Shown here: positions 7,013 through 15,869 of the stretch, piece by piece
How the letters are laid out: each line of letters opens with the position of its first letter
Position numbering within the stretch: position 1 is the stretch's first letter
Assembly: GCF_042653205.1 (NCBI RefSeq)
Contig: NZ_JBHSHY010000015.1
Span: forward strand, 58,143 to 122,142
From: Paenibacillus_Z sp042653205
Lineage (GTDB): Bacteria > Bacillota > Bacilli > Paenibacillales > Paenibacillaceae
Length of the DNA stretch: 64,000 bases
Reading direction: 5' to 3'
The notes under the pieces: model-generated
The model's database searches: none
Told to the model about the DNA's origin: nothing
The model's input: the letters and a program-made list of their open reading frames with translations, nothing else
Position numbers and translations under genes: made by a program

Positions 7013-8644
7013 TTAGGCGAACGCATACGCGTCGAACCGGATCGCGTTGCGGACGCTCGTCCACATGTCGGTGGTTTCTCCGCCCATGTACCAGTAGCCG
7101 TAGCCGGCGACGGCATTCGCGGCGCCGAGCCCGATCTTATGCGACAGCGAGCGGCCGTCCTCCAGCCAGAGGCGGTTCAGCTGCGTCCGGTCGGCGTACT
7201 GGGCGTAGTACTGCCCGAGTGCGTCGTCCCAGCGGGGCGCGAGCTTCTTCGCGCGGACGAGGGCGTTCTGTTCCGGGAGCCCGATCTCCAGGGATGACGC
7301 GGCGCCGCCGCCGGTCTGCGTCCATTGGCGCGTGTAGAGCGGCAGCGCGAGGATAACTCTGCCGGCGGGCGCTTCCCGCAGCAGCGTCGCCAAGCCCTGC
7401 CGCACCCAAGGGAGCGAGGCGACAGAGCCTGCGACCGAATCGCCGTCCCAGTGCTCGTCGTAGCCCATGAGCACGATGTAATCGGAGGCGTTCGCGAGCG
7501 CGGCGTAGTCGAAGACGGCGGTCCAGTCCGTGCCGAGATCGGGGGAGACGTTAACGGACACCGCGGCATGCGAGGCATCCAGCGCCTGCTCGAGCGCCGC
7601 GACGAACGCCGTGAAGGCGTCGCGGTCCTCGGGCAGCATGTTCTCGAAATCGATATTCAATCCGTCGAGGCCGTACAGCCGGACGCGATCCGCGAGCTGC
7701 TGCACGAACGCCTGCCGCCGGCCTGCGTTCGCAAGCATGTCGTGGGTCGCGGCCGCGTCGGAATGGTTGCCGACCATCGCCCATACGCGGTTGCCGCGGG
7801 CGTGGGCCCAGGTGACGAGCGCGGCGTCCGTACCGTCTTCGAGGGCTCCTGTCTTCCCGAGGAAATACCAACGCGGCGCCAGCGTGTTGACTTCGGACTT
7901 CGCGACTTGGCCTTCGTACTGCAGCGTCGTCTGGTCATACTGCCAGCCGAGCTGGATCGGGGACGGCGCCGCCGCTTGAATTCGCGCAGCCCAATCGGCG
8001 TGCGTCCACGTACGGTTCAGCAGCACGGCCGCTTCCTGCCGTGTGATGGCATCCCGCGGGCGGAACCCCCCGGCATCGCCGCCCATCAGATCCAGCTGCC
8101 GGAGCCGGTAGACGGCGGGCAGCGCCCAGTCGTCGATCCGCGCCTCGTCGCCGTACAGGCCGTCCGGCACGGAAGACGCCGGCGGCAGGGACTGCTTCGC
8201 CGCCCGCGCGAGCAGCACGGCCGCCTCTTCGCGGGTGACGGGACGGTTCGGCTCGAAGCGCGATGGCGACGCGCCCTGCACGAGGTTCAATTGAACCGCC
8301 GCCTGAACCCAGCCGTAATGCCAGGCGGAGGCCGGGACGTCGGTGAACGCGGGGATGGCCGCGGAGACCGGCTGGATGCCGAGCAGCCGCTCGAGCATCG
8401 TCGCGAACTCGGCGCGGGTAATCGCCTTGTCCGGCTCGAACCGCCGCGGACCCGTTCCCGTCACGAACCCGAGCTTGGTCATGTTCACGATCGCTTCCTC
8501 GGCATAATTCGGGCGTATATCGTCGTACGGCAGGGCGTTCGGCGCCGCTGCGGCCGCGGCCGCATGGGGATAAAAGCCGTAGGTCATGCCGATAATAAGC
8601 ATTAGAGCAAAAATCGGACGATGGAAGAAACCGCTAGTAATCAT
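7013..8644 (-). CDS. SLH-anchored GH18 glycosidase (spore/cell-surface hydrolase)
   Basis: 543 aa. An N-terminal signal peptide ('FALMLIIGMTYG', Ala-rich cleavage region) is followed by three S-layer homology repeats, each ending in a TRAEF/TREEA/TRQEA-type motif ('ITRAEFATMLERL', 'VTREEAAVLLARA', 'ITRQEAAVLLNRT'). The C-terminal ~300 residues form a GH18 barrel: 'YGLDGLNIDFENM' holds the catalytic Glu of the DxxDxDxE signature, and 'YDEHWDGD' is typical of the YaaH/SleL/YdhD branch. The SLH domains would hold it on secondary wall polymers, where it probably cuts N-acetylglucosaminyl bonds in peptidoglycan or chitin. I chose the ATG at 8644 because the signal peptide follows directly; longer in-frame starts exist up to 8746. 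Confidence 0.88.
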   Translation of the reverse strand: MITSGFFHRPIFALMLIIGMTYGFYPHAAAAAAAPNALPYDDIRPNYAEEAIVNMTKLGFVTGTGPRRFEPDKAITRAEFATMLERLLGIQPVSAAIPAFTDVPASAWHYGWVQAAVQLNLVQGASPSRFEPNRPVTREEAAVLLARAAKQSLPPASSVPDGLYGDEARIDDWALPAVYRLRQLDLMGGDAGGFRPRDAITRQEAAVLLNRTWTHADWAARIQAAAPSPIQLGWQYDQTTLQYEGQVAKSEVNTLAPRWYFLGKTGALEDGTDAALVTWAHARGNRVWAMVGNHSDAAATHDMLANAGRRQAFVQQLADRVRLYGLDGLNIDFENMLPEDRDAFTAFVAALEQALDASHAAVSVNVSPDLGTDWTAVFDYAALANASDYIVLMGYDEHWDGDSVAGSVASLPWVRQGLATLLREAPAGRVILALPLYTRQWTQTGGGAASSLEIGLPEQNALVRAKKLAPRWDDALGQYYAQYADRTQLNRLWLEDGRSLSHKIGLGAANAVAGYGYWYMGGETTDMWTSVRNAIRFDAYAFA

Positions 8645-8791
8645 GGGGCATGTCTCGCTTTCGGATCGTAGTTGCATAGCGGCGCCAAGGATGACGACGC
8701 CCAAAGATCCATCGTACGCGATCGGATTCGGAATACCCAGCCTCAATTATTGGGAATTTCCCGTCCGCTGGAAAAACCGTGCTCTTGCCGG

Positions 8792-8821
8792 TTTACAGCC
8801 GATGGCGGGATTTGGTAAGCT
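8792..8821 (+). promoter_or_regulatory. Candidate promoter of the glnS T-box transcript
   Basis: TTTACA (8792-8797), 18-bp spacer, TAAGCT (8816-8821), a few bases ahead of the T-box Stem I. A weak match. Confidence 0.35.
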
Positions 8822-8827
8822 AGGAAG

Positions 8828-9130
8828 CATCATGGAAACGCAAACGCGATGAAGAGAAGAGTAACGGACGACGCGCTTGTCCAGAGAGCTCCGGCAGCTG
8901 AGAGGGAGCCTGGCGCCCGCCGCGAACCAAGTCTCGGAGCTGCGTGCCGGAACCGCGCGCGGGGATGGCACGACGGGCGCTCCCGTTACAGGGCTAGAGT
9001 ATCGCCTTGCCTCGCGCAAGCGCCGTACTCGAAGAGGTTGATGCGGCGACGCATGAACGAATACGGGGTGGCACCGCGAAAATTTCGTCCCCAAGACCGA
9101 CGGTCTTGGAGGTGAAATTTTTTTTGTTTT
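8828..9130 (+). promoter_or_regulatory. T-box riboswitch leader, Gln (CAA) specifier
   Basis: GAGAAGAGTAA at the foot of Stem I, AGAGAGC in the distal part, specifier loop GAAC-CAA-G with CAA (Gln) at 8928-8930, T-box sequence GTGGCACCGCG at 9068-9078, and a terminator (arms AAATTTC/GAAATTT and CCAAGACC/GGTCTTGG, followed by T8) at 9079-9129. The specifier agrees with the glutaminyl-tRNA synthetase downstream, which makes this assignment self-consistent. Confidence 0.92.
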
Positions 9131-9206
9131 TTCGCGGATGCCGCGCCCGCCGTCCGGCGGCGCCCGGATGAATCCGCCTCAATCCGCTTAGAGGAGGCGC
9201 CTTGCC

Positions 9207-10889
9207 ATGATTGACGAACATGCCGAAACGGAACATTTCTTAGCGAAAGCGATCTCAGAGGAACTCGCGTCCCATCCATTCGGAAGACCGATGCGAACCC
9301 GCTTCCCGCCCGAGCCGAACGGCTATCTCCATATCGGGAGCGCGTATGCCATTCAGACGAACCATGACATGGCCGCACGGTACGGCGGCGCGTTCCATCT
9401 GCGCTTCGACGACACGAATCCGCTCAAGGAGGACATGGCGTATGTCCGCGCGATTATCGAAGACATCAAGTGGCTCGGGTACGACCCGGGCGCTCATATC
9501 TACTACGGCTCCGATTATTCGGACCGCATCTATGAGGCGGCGTTGACGCTCATTCGCAAAGGCAAAGCGTACGTCTGCGACCTCGGCCCCGAGGACGTGG
9601 CTGCCTATCGCGGAACGCTGACGGAGCCGGGCCGGAACAGCCCATGCCGGGACCGCGCGGTCGCGGACAATCTGGCGCTGTTCGAAGGGATGAAGCGCGG
9701 AGACTTTCCGGCGGCGTCCAAGGTGCTGCGCGCCAAGATCGACATGGCCTCGCCCAACATGAACCTGCGCGACCCGGTGCTCTACCGCATCCTGCACGCC
9801 GAGCATTACCGGACCGGGACGGCGTGGTGCATCTACCCGATGTACGACTTCGCCCATCCGATTCAGGACGCGATCGAGGGCATCACGTATTCGCTCTGCT
9901 CCATCGAGTTCAAGGACCACCGCCCGCTGTACGAGTGGGTGCTGCGCGAGCTGGGCGTCGCCGAGCCGCCGCGGCAGCGGGAATTCGGGCGTCTGAACCT
10001 GACCGGTGCGGTGACGAGCAAGCGGTTTCTGCGGCAGCTGGTCGAAGGCGGATTCGTGGACGGCTGGGACGATCCGCGGCTGCCGACGCTGCGCGGCCTG
10101 CGCCGGCGCGGCTTCACGCCGGCCAGCATCCGGCGCTTCATCAGCGAGATCGGCGGCATCCGCACGCAGAGTACGGTGGACATCTCGCTGCTCGACCACT
10201 GCCTGCGGCAGGATCTGAAGGCGAGCGTCCCCGCGCTGATGGCGGTGCTGCGGCCGCTCAAGGTCGTCCTTACGAACTACCCGGAGGGCGAGACGGAGCG
10301 GCTGCCGATCGAAAACAACGCCGAGAACGGCGCGCTCGGCAAGCGGGAGGTGCCGTTCTCGCGGACGCTCTACATCGAACGGGACGATTTCCTGGAGGAG
10401 CCGCCGAAGGGCTTTCACCGCCTCAGTCCCGGCGCGGAGGTGCGGCTCAAGGGGGCGTATTTCATCCGCTGCGAGGACGTCGTCCGCGATCCTGCGACCG
10501 GGGAAATCGCCGAGCTGCGCTGCACGTACGATCCGGAGACGAAGAGCGGCACGGGCTTCGCCGGACGCAAGGTAAGGGGGACGATCCATTGGGTGTCCGC
10601 GGCGCACGCCGTCCGCGCCGACGTTCGTCTGTACGGGAGGCTGCTACGCGATGGCGAGCTGCCGCATACGGACGGCGGAGCCGCCGACTGGGCGGAGGCG
10701 CTCGATCCGGAATCGCTCGTCGTCGTGCAGGACGCGCTGCTGGAGCCGTCCGCGCGGGACGCCCGGCCGGAGGACCGCTTCCAATTGATCCGTCACGGAT
10801 TCTTCTACGCGGATCCGAAGTCTGCGGCGGGCGGCCGGCTCGTCTTGAACCGGATCGTGCCGCTGAAGGACGGCTGGAACCGGCGGTAG
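9207..10889 (+). CDS. glnS: Glutamine--tRNA ligase
   Basis: 560 aa, normal for GlnRS. Class I signatures: 'PPEPNGYLHIGSA' (HIGH-type motif at about residue 34) and 'VTSKRFLRQLV' (KMSKS-type). The C-terminal part is the two-barrel anticodon-binding domain of GlnRS, with the typical 'IENNAENGALGKREVPFS' region. It charges tRNA-Gln directly. Many Firmicutes make Gln-tRNA by GatCAB transamidation, so a direct GlnRS is a sporadic trait, probably acquired by transfer. GAGGAGG upstream fixes the ATG. Expression is controlled by the Gln-specific T-box. Confidence 0.95.
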   Translation: MIDEHAETEHFLAKAISEELASHPFGRPMRTRFPPEPNGYLHIGSAYAIQTNHDMAARYGGAFHLRFDDTNPLKEDMAYVRAIIEDIKWLGYDPGAHIYYGSDYSDRIYEAALTLIRKGKAYVCDLGPEDVAAYRGTLTEPGRNSPCRDRAVADNLALFEGMKRGDFPAASKVLRAKIDMASPNMNLRDPVLYRILHAEHYRTGTAWCIYPMYDFAHPIQDAIEGITYSLCSIEFKDHRPLYEWVLRELGVAEPPRQREFGRLNLTGAVTSKRFLRQLVEGGFVDGWDDPRLPTLRGLRRRGFTPASIRRFISEIGGIRTQSTVDISLLDHCLRQDLKASVPALMAVLRPLKVVLTNYPEGETERLPIENNAENGALGKREVPFSRTLYIERDDFLEEPPKGFHRLSPGAEVRLKGAYFIRCEDVVRDPATGEIAELRCTYDPETKSGTGFAGRKVRGTIHWVSAAHAVRADVRLYGRLLRDGELPHTDGGAADWAEALDPESLVVVQDALLEPSARDARPEDRFQLIRHGFFYADPKSAAGGRLVLNRIVPLKDGWNRR

Positions 10890-10946
10890 ACGGCTGGGCC
10901 TTCCGAGCTGACCTCGTGCTGCCGCCGAACGCTTTTCGCCTCGTTG

Positions 10947-10958
10947 GGACATATGTCC
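10947..10958. promoter_or_regulatory. 12-bp palindrome ahead of the YdcZ-Crp-YdcZ cluster
   Basis: GGACATATGTCC, a perfect dyad 28 bp before the first transporter gene; candidate operator for the Crp/Fnr-type regulator encoded in the cluster. Confidence 0.35.
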
Positions 10959-10986
10959 TTCCCGCCGCCCCGCAGGCCGTTATTTA

Positions 10987-11451
10987 ATGGACGAAGACAG
11001 GAAGCGCGGGAGGGAACAGGCAGTGAAAGGAATCGTATCCGCGGTGCTGGGCGGCTTCTTCGTCATGCTGCAGGGCGTGGCCAATGCGCGGATCGGCGCG
11101 GGCATCGGGACGTGGCAGGCGGCCGCGCTGACCCAGCTGACGGGGTTCGTCGCGGCGCTGGCGATGCTGCTCGCCGCGCGGGACACCGGCTGGCGGGAGC
11201 TGAAGCGGGTGAAGCCGCTCTATCTGATCGGCGGGGCGTTCGGCGCGGTGGTCATTTTCAGCAGCGTGCAGGCGATCCGGCATAACGGCGCGACGATGAC
11301 GACGTCCGTGCTGCTGATCGCGCAGCTCGGGCTGACCTTCGTGATCGACGGCCGGGGCTGGTTCGGCGTGCCGAAGCGGCGCATGAAGCTGCCGCAGCTG
11401 ATCGGCATCGGCATCATGATTGCCGGCGTGGCCATACTCGGCCTGCCATAA
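10987..11451 (+). CDS. DMT-superfamily half-transporter, YdcZ (DUF606) type
   Basis: 154 aa with about five hydrophobic helices, one half of the usual ten-helix drug/metabolite transporter fold. 'GGFFVMLQGVANARIGAG', 'WQAAALTQLTGFVAAL' and 'ITVVIDGRGWFG'-like spacing (here 'FVIDGRGWFGVPKR') are DUF606 features. A second half-size paralogue is encoded two genes on, so the two probably form a heterodimer. The substrate is unknown. A Crp/Fnr-type regulator lies between them. Confidence 0.8.
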   Translation: MDEDRKRGREQAVKGIVSAVLGGFFVMLQGVANARIGAGIGTWQAAALTQLTGFVAALAMLLAARDTGWRELKRVKPLYLIGGAFGAVVIFSSVQAIRHNGATMTTSVLLIAQLGLTFVIDGRGWFGVPKRRMKLPQLIGIGIMIAGVAILGLP

Positions 11452-11495
11452 GGCGTTATAACGCTGCAATGGGTGATAAGGGGGACGAAGCGCGA

Positions 11496-12194
11496 ATGAA
11501 GGAAGCGAAGGATCGCGGGCTGCTGGCGCGGTTCATGCGGGAGCACGGCCTCGAGCGCGTATTTCCGGAGCCGTTGCTGCCGCATGTCGGGCTGTACCGG
11601 TTCGAGCCGGGCGAATTTCTGTGCAGGCAGGGCGATCCGGCGGCGTGGCTGTACGTGCTGGTGAAGGGGAAAATCAAGATTTACACGACGTCGGCGGAGG
11701 GGAAGACGCTCATTCTCAGCTTCAAGACGCCGCTCGACGCGATCGGGGATATCGAATACGTGCAGGGCGCGGATATCCTGAACACAGTGGAGGCCGTCTC
11801 GGCGGGCTTCGTCATCGGCGTGCCGTATGCCCGGCTGCGGCAGCACGCCGCCGACCATGCGCCGCTGCTGCGGTTTCTGCTCGACATCGTGTCGCGGAAG
11901 TTCTTCGCCAAGTCGCTTTCGCTCAGCTTCAATCTGATGCATCCGGTCGAGGTGCGGCTCGCGAGCTATCTGCTTGCGGTGACCTTCGAGGAGCCGGACG
12001 CGCCGGATGGCGGACGGCTCGGCACCTCCGGGCTCCGGGATGCCGCGAACCTGATCGGCACGAGCTACCGGCACGTGAACCGCGTGCTGCAGCAGTTCGC
12101 GGACGAAGGGTTGATCGAACGCGGCAGAGGGTTCATCGCCGTGCAGGACCGGGCGGGCCTGCGGGCTCGCGCGGGACGCAATATCTACGAATAG
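11496..12194 (+). CDS. Crp/Fnr-family regulator, YeiL-like
   Basis: About 232 aa. The N-terminal cyclic-nucleotide-binding-like beta roll contains 'YRFEPGEFLCRQGDPAAWLYVLVKGKIKIY'-type spacing (first part 'RFEPGEFLCRQGDP'), followed by a long dimer helix and a C-terminal HTH ('LRDAANLIGTSYRHVNRVLQ'). No iron-sulfur cysteine cluster is seen, so it is not a classical oxygen sensor. ATG 11496 is preferred for its AAGGGGG ribosome site; an in-frame ATG at 11469 lacks one. Flanked on both sides by YdcZ-type genes, it is probably their regulator. Confidence 0.82.
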   Translation: MKEAKDRGLLARFMREHGLERVFPEPLLPHVGLYRFEPGEFLCRQGDPAAWLYVLVKGKIKIYTTSAEGKTLILSFKTPLDAIGDIEYVQGADILNTVEAVSAGFVIGVPYARLRQHAADHAPLLRFLLDIVSRKFFAKSLSLSFNLMHPVEVRLASYLLAVTFEEPDAPDGGRLGTSGLRDAANLIGTSYRHVNRVLQQFADEGLIERGRGFIAVQDRAGLRARAGRNIYE

Positions 12195-12205
12195 GAGCGA
12201 TCGGG

Positions 12206-12724
12206 ATGCTGACGGGAATGCTATGGGCGCTGCTCGCGGGCGCGCTCGTGAGCGTGCAAAATATGTTCAACAGCAAGGTAAGCGAACGCGCGGGCGGCGC
12301 GGCGACGACGGCGCTCGTGCTCGGCCTCGGTTTCGCGGCTTCGCTGTCGCTCGGGCTGCTGTCCGAAGGCGGCCGCATGTTCGAATTCCGTTCCATGGAG
12401 CCGTGGTATTGGTTCAGCGGCCTGCTCGGCGTCGGCGTGGTCACCTGCCTCGTGCAGGGCATCCGGCGGCTGGGTCCGACGTATGCCGTCGCGATCTCGC
12501 TGAACGCACAGCTGGCGTTCTCGCTGCTGTGGGACGCGCAGGGCTGGATGGGGCTGGCGAAGGAGGCGGTGACGCCGCGGCAGGCGATCGGCGTGCTCGT
12601 CATCGCGGCGGGCGTGCTCGTGTTCAAGTTCGGCGAAAAGCCCAGTCCGCGCGCGGGAACGCGAAGAAGGACGCCGCGCCGGGGGAGAGGTCCCGGCGAA
12701 GACGTCCTGACGCGGCCGCGCTAG
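12206..12724 (+). CDS. DMT-superfamily half-transporter, YdcZ type (second subunit)
   Basis: 172 aa: five predicted membrane helices, then a basic Arg/Pro-rich tail (residues ~145-172) that may be poorly conserved read-through. 'GALVSVQNMFNSKVSERAGG' and 'AISLNAQLAFSLLWDAQGW' mirror the first paralogue. It starts 11 bp after the Crp-type gene with AGGAG in place. Its stop codon overlaps the stop codon of the convergent YwaF-like gene (12721-12724). Confidence 0.8.
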   Translation: MLTGMLWALLAGALVSVQNMFNSKVSERAGGAATTALVLGLGFAASLSLGLLSEGGRMFEFRSMEPWYWFSGLLGVGVVTCLVQGIRRLGPTYAVAISLNAQLAFSLLWDAQGWMGLAKEAVTPRQAIGVLVIAAGVLVFKFGEKPSPRAGTRRRTPRRGRGPGEDVLTRPR

Positions 12725-13440
12725 GGCTTGGAGCCCCGGCGCAGGAACGGGAGGAGCAGGAGGACGAAGATCGCGAGCGCGATCGCTTCCTCGGCGATCA
12801 GGTAGTACGGATACGGGCCGAGCACCGAGAGGAGCGAGGCGGCTTCCGGCTTGCGGCGCAGGAACATGTAGTTCGCGTCCAGCCAATAATCGAGCGGTCC
12901 GACCGTCACGACGAGCACGTTCAGGAACACCATCGCGACGCCGATGTCCTTCCACGCGGGACGGAAGCCTTCGATCCACGTCATGTACAGCGGAGCGAGA
13001 ATGATCGCCATATGCACGACGAAGAAGTGGAAGAAGCGGAAGTGCGGAAACGGATACACGAGATCCGGTGTCAGCATGGCCTGAAGCGCCCCGCCGATGC
13101 CGGCGAGATACACGATGCCGTAGAGCAGTCGGCTGCGCGCCGCGAGCATGGCGATAGCAAGCAGCTGCGTGATGCTGCACAGCTCGAGCGGCAGCGTGTA
13201 GCGGACGTCCCACAGCCCTTCGGCGGCGTACCATCGGAAGAGCGCCGCCTGGGGCACGGCGAGCGCCGCGACCAGGCCGAAGCGGACCGCCGCGCGAAGC
13301 GGCGCCCGGCCGCGGATGGCCGCACGGTACCGGTAGAGCAGCACGCCGAGCAGCAGCAGCGCGGCGAGCGCGGCGACGTGCGCTGCGGAGAACGCGGCGA
13401 ACCGGTCGGAACCGAGGACCGGATCGAAAAACGAGCGCAT
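12721..13440 (-). CDS. YwaF/TIGR02206-type integral membrane protein
   Basis: 239 aa with about seven membrane helices. 'LELCSITQLLAIAML', 'FPHFRFFHFFVVHMAIIL', and 'VGPLDYWLDANYMFLRRKPE' match the YwaF family, whose function is unknown. The ATG at 13440 is fixed by AGGAGGTG; longer in-frame starts are ignored. There is no obvious partner gene, and it converges on the YdcZ gene with overlapping stop codons. Confidence 0.8.
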   Translation of the reverse strand: MRSFFDPVLGSDRFAAFSAAHVAALAALLLLGVLLYRYRAAIRGRAPLRAAVRFGLVAALAVPQAALFRWYAAEGLWDVRYTLPLELCSITQLLAIAMLAARSRLLYGIVYLAGIGGALQAMLTPDLVYPFPHFRFFHFFVVHMAIILAPLYMTWIEGFRPAWKDIGVAMVFLNVLVVTVGPLDYWLDANYMFLRRKPEAASLLSVLGPYPYYLIAEEAIALAIFVLLLLPFLRRGSKP

Positions 13441-13625
13441 GGGGGCACCTCCTGGTTGGCCAAGCGGCTTGGCTATCCAAGGGAATTCGCGGCGAGGGGC
13501 GCGAATTCCTGTAAGCGCGGCCGGACAACGCTTCCTTGGCCCGGCGCGGGTTCGGGGTATCGGCGCGTACGAACGGCGGCTGCCCGCGCCGCGCGAGTCG
13601 GCTTCGCGCCGGCCCGGCACCGGCT

Positions 13626-14756
13626 TCACGCGCCGGCTTCATTCTCCGGGCGCGGCGTCCGGATGCGCAGCCGTGCGAGCAGGAACAGGAGCGGAACGAA
13701 CCCGAACAGCAGGCCCAATCCGGCCCGGTGATAGACCGACCGGAAGGCGTTCAGGTCGTTCATGTCCTTCACGAACCATTGCATCGCCGCGAGCAAGAGC
13801 AGCGACAGGACGAGCATGACGCGCGGCTGCGCCCGGAACGCCACCTTCGCCGTGTGGCACGCGGCCCACAAGCCGAGCGAGATGTTGGCCGCGATTTTCA
13901 ACAGCCAGATGGAGAGGATGAGGTATTCCAGCCGCTGCATGAGCGGGATCTCCAGCACGGACATGGCGTTCAGCGTCGGCCAGACGGTTTCCAGCAGCTG
14001 CCCCTCGCTGAAGTACATATAGACGACGAGGAGCATCAACATGAACATGCCCGTTGCCAGCAGCACGCCCGCGTGGGCCCAGCGCCGGGATTGGGCGGGG
14101 TGTTGAATGAACGGATACGCGACCAGCAGCACCTCGACGCCGAGGTATTGGGCGGCCATCACCTTCGTCGAATCCCAATATTGCGGGAGTGAATGGTCGA
14201 ACGGCGGCAGCAGGTTCTGGGGATGGAGCATCGGCAGGAGCAGGAAGGTGAACGGCGCGATGAACAGCATGACGCTCAGCAGCCCCCATAAGCAAATGCC
14301 CGCGACGGTCTGGAAGCCGCCGCTGACCGCGTTATAGACCAGCACGAGCAGCAGCAGGCTGAACGGCCAGAAATTCATCGACGGAAACATCCAGATCTTG
14401 CAAATCTCAATGTACGAGCGGAACGTCAGGAAGGCGCCGAGCAGCGCGAATAGGACGAACAGCCCGTTCAGCGCACTGCCCAGCGGCCGCCCGAAGCAGC
14501 GGACGTTGATCGCCGCGAGCGTCGCGTCCGCGTGCGGCAGGCGCGAAGCCGTGCTGTACATCAGCCACAGCACCGCATGGATGCCGATGCCCGCCGCGAT
14601 GACGGCGACCCAGGCATCGTGGCCCGCGCCTTCGACAGCCTCGCGCTGGAAGCCCATCAGGCTGATGTCGACCGCACTGACGTACAGAACGCTCAGCAGA
14701 TGCAGGGAAGACACGGTATAGCGTGCGCTTTTCGTCTCCGCGTTCACTTCGATCAC
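13626..14756 (-). CDS. gerAB: Spore germinant receptor subunit B (GerAB/GerKB family permease)
   Basis: 376 aa, about ten membrane helices, APC-type fold of endospore germination permeases. It sits in the inner membrane of the dormant spore as the ligand-sensing or channel subunit of a GerA-type receptor. Translation begins at a GTG that overlaps the TGA of the upstream C subunit (GTGA), so the two are translationally coupled. Third gene of the order A-C-B. Family assignment is from topology, length and operon context; ligand specificity cannot be predicted. Confidence 0.88.
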   Translation of the reverse strand: MIEVNAETKSARYTVSSLHLLSVLYVSAVDISLMGFQREAVEGAGHDAWVAVIAAGIGIHAVLWLMYSTASRLPHADATLAAINVRCFGRPLGSALNGLFVLFALLGAFLTFRSYIEICKIWMFPSMNFWPFSLLLLVLVYNAVSGGFQTVAGICLWGLLSVMLFIAPFTFLLLPMLHPQNLLPPFDHSLPQYWDSTKVMAAQYLGVEVLLVAYPFIQHPAQSRRWAHAGVLLATGMFMLMLLVVYMYFSEGQLLETVWPTLNAMSVLEIPLMQRLEYLILSIWLLKIAANISLGLWAACHTAKVAFRAQPRVMLVLSLLLLAAMQWFVKDMNDLNAFRSVYHRAGLGLLFGFVPLLFLLARLRIRTPRPENEAGA

Positions 14757-15865
14757 CTCGCCAGTCTATTCCCCATTTTGCCCACGCCCGTCTGCGCGAT
14801 GCGCAGGCCGACCTTCGCTTCCGCCTTCAGCGACGGATACGCGGCGTAGAACGTCTCCGCCCGCCAGCCCCTCGTCCGGCTTCGCGCGAAATCCCCGAGC
14901 CCGAGCGGGTCCAAGCCTTTCTTCGCGCAGTCGGCCGCGAACGCTTCGATCCGCCTCGCGAGCGTGCGCCCCAGCTCTTCCTCGAGCTTCGCCAATTCCC
15001 GTTCCGTCATCGCGCGCATCGCGTGCGGCACCTCCTGGAGCAGGACGTTCAGCCGGACGTCGAACCGGATCGCCGGCACGGGCGGCTGCTGCAGGAGGCG
15101 CAGCTTCGTCTTGGACGACAGGCACCGGATGACCAGGCTGTCGCCGTCCGCGGCCCCGGGCAGGGCGACGGTATAGCTGCCGTCGCGGGCGCTGCCGGTC
15201 AGCAGCTTCAGCAGGAAAGCCTCGTTGGCGTCCACGCGCTCCGCGTACGCGTCCCCCTTGAACAAAGCCGCCCCGCCGACCGTGATTTCGCCCCGATCCG
15301 TCGTCAGATAGGGCAGGACGATGTCCCGGCCTTCCCCGTAGTAGTCGAACAGCGTCTTCTGAAAGCCGAGGCGCGGCAGGTTCCCGTGCTTCATGTTGTC
15401 TTCGACGAGCGTCCGCAAGTACGTCGCGTCGCGCTGCTTGCCCGACTCGGCGAGCAGCTTCCGCGCTTCGCCGTCGGCGACGGCCAGCTGGAGACGGCTC
15501 GATATTTTGGGATCGCGGAAGAAATTTTCCAGGATGGCGTCAATCCCCCGCGCCGCGAACGCTTTGCCGAACACGACCATCCGCAGCTGCCCGTACTCCA
15601 GCGTCTTGCCGGACTTGGTCTGCAGCCGCGGGATCATGTCGAGGCGCGAATTGGACCCGGTGTCGAGCAGATCGGCCCGGGTCTCGCCTTTCTTGGCGTA
15701 ATCGCCGACCAGCACGGCCGTCACGGTCCGGCTGCCGTCCAAGTCGTAGCTGGCCGCCTGCGCCAGACTGATTTTATCGATCACTTGCTGGCTGCCGCAG
15801 GCGCTCAGCAGGGCGGCCGCCCCGGCGGCCATGGCCGCGCGGAGAATCGGGGGGATCGCAGCCAT
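14753..15865 (-). CDS. gerAC: Spore germinant receptor subunit C (Ger(x)C lipoprotein)
   Basis: 370 aa. The N-terminus is a lipoprotein signal with lipobox 'LLSACG' (Cys about residue 23). 'YGQLRMVVFGKAFAARGI', 'LRTLVEDNMKHGNLPRL' and 'DPLGLGDFARSRTRGW' are Ger(x)C-family landmarks. It is anchored on the outer face of the spore inner membrane as part of the germinant receptor. It begins 4 bp after the GerA-type gene and overlaps the GerB-type gene, so all three are one operon. Confidence 0.92.
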   Translation of the reverse strand: MAAIPPILRAAMAAGAAALLSACGSQQVIDKISLAQAASYDLDGSRTVTAVLVGDYAKKGETRADLLDTGSNSRLDMIPRLQTKSGKTLEYGQLRMVVFGKAFAARGIDAILENFFRDPKISSRLQLAVADGEARKLLAESGKQRDATYLRTLVEDNMKHGNLPRLGFQKTLFDYYGEGRDIVLPYLTTDRGEITVGGAALFKGDAYAERVDANEAFLLKLLTGSARDGSYTVALPGAADGDSLVIRCLSSKTKLRLLQQPPVPAIRFDVRLNVLLQEVPHAMRAMTERELAKLEEELGRTLARRIEAFAADCAKKGLDPLGLGDFARSRTRGWRAETFYAAYPSLKAEAKVGLRIAQTGVGKMGNRLAR

Positions 15866-15869
15866 GGCG

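Noticed and set aside
10947..10958. GGACATATGTCC as a LexA box
   Set aside because: The conserved GAAC/GTTC half-sites are changed to GGAC/GTCC, and the downstream genes are unrelated to DNA repair.
12221..13642. 473- and 502-codon open frames on both strands across the YdcZ/YwaF region
   Set aside because: Low-complexity Arg/Ala/Pro composition; they arise from high GC opposite or beside real membrane-protein genes.
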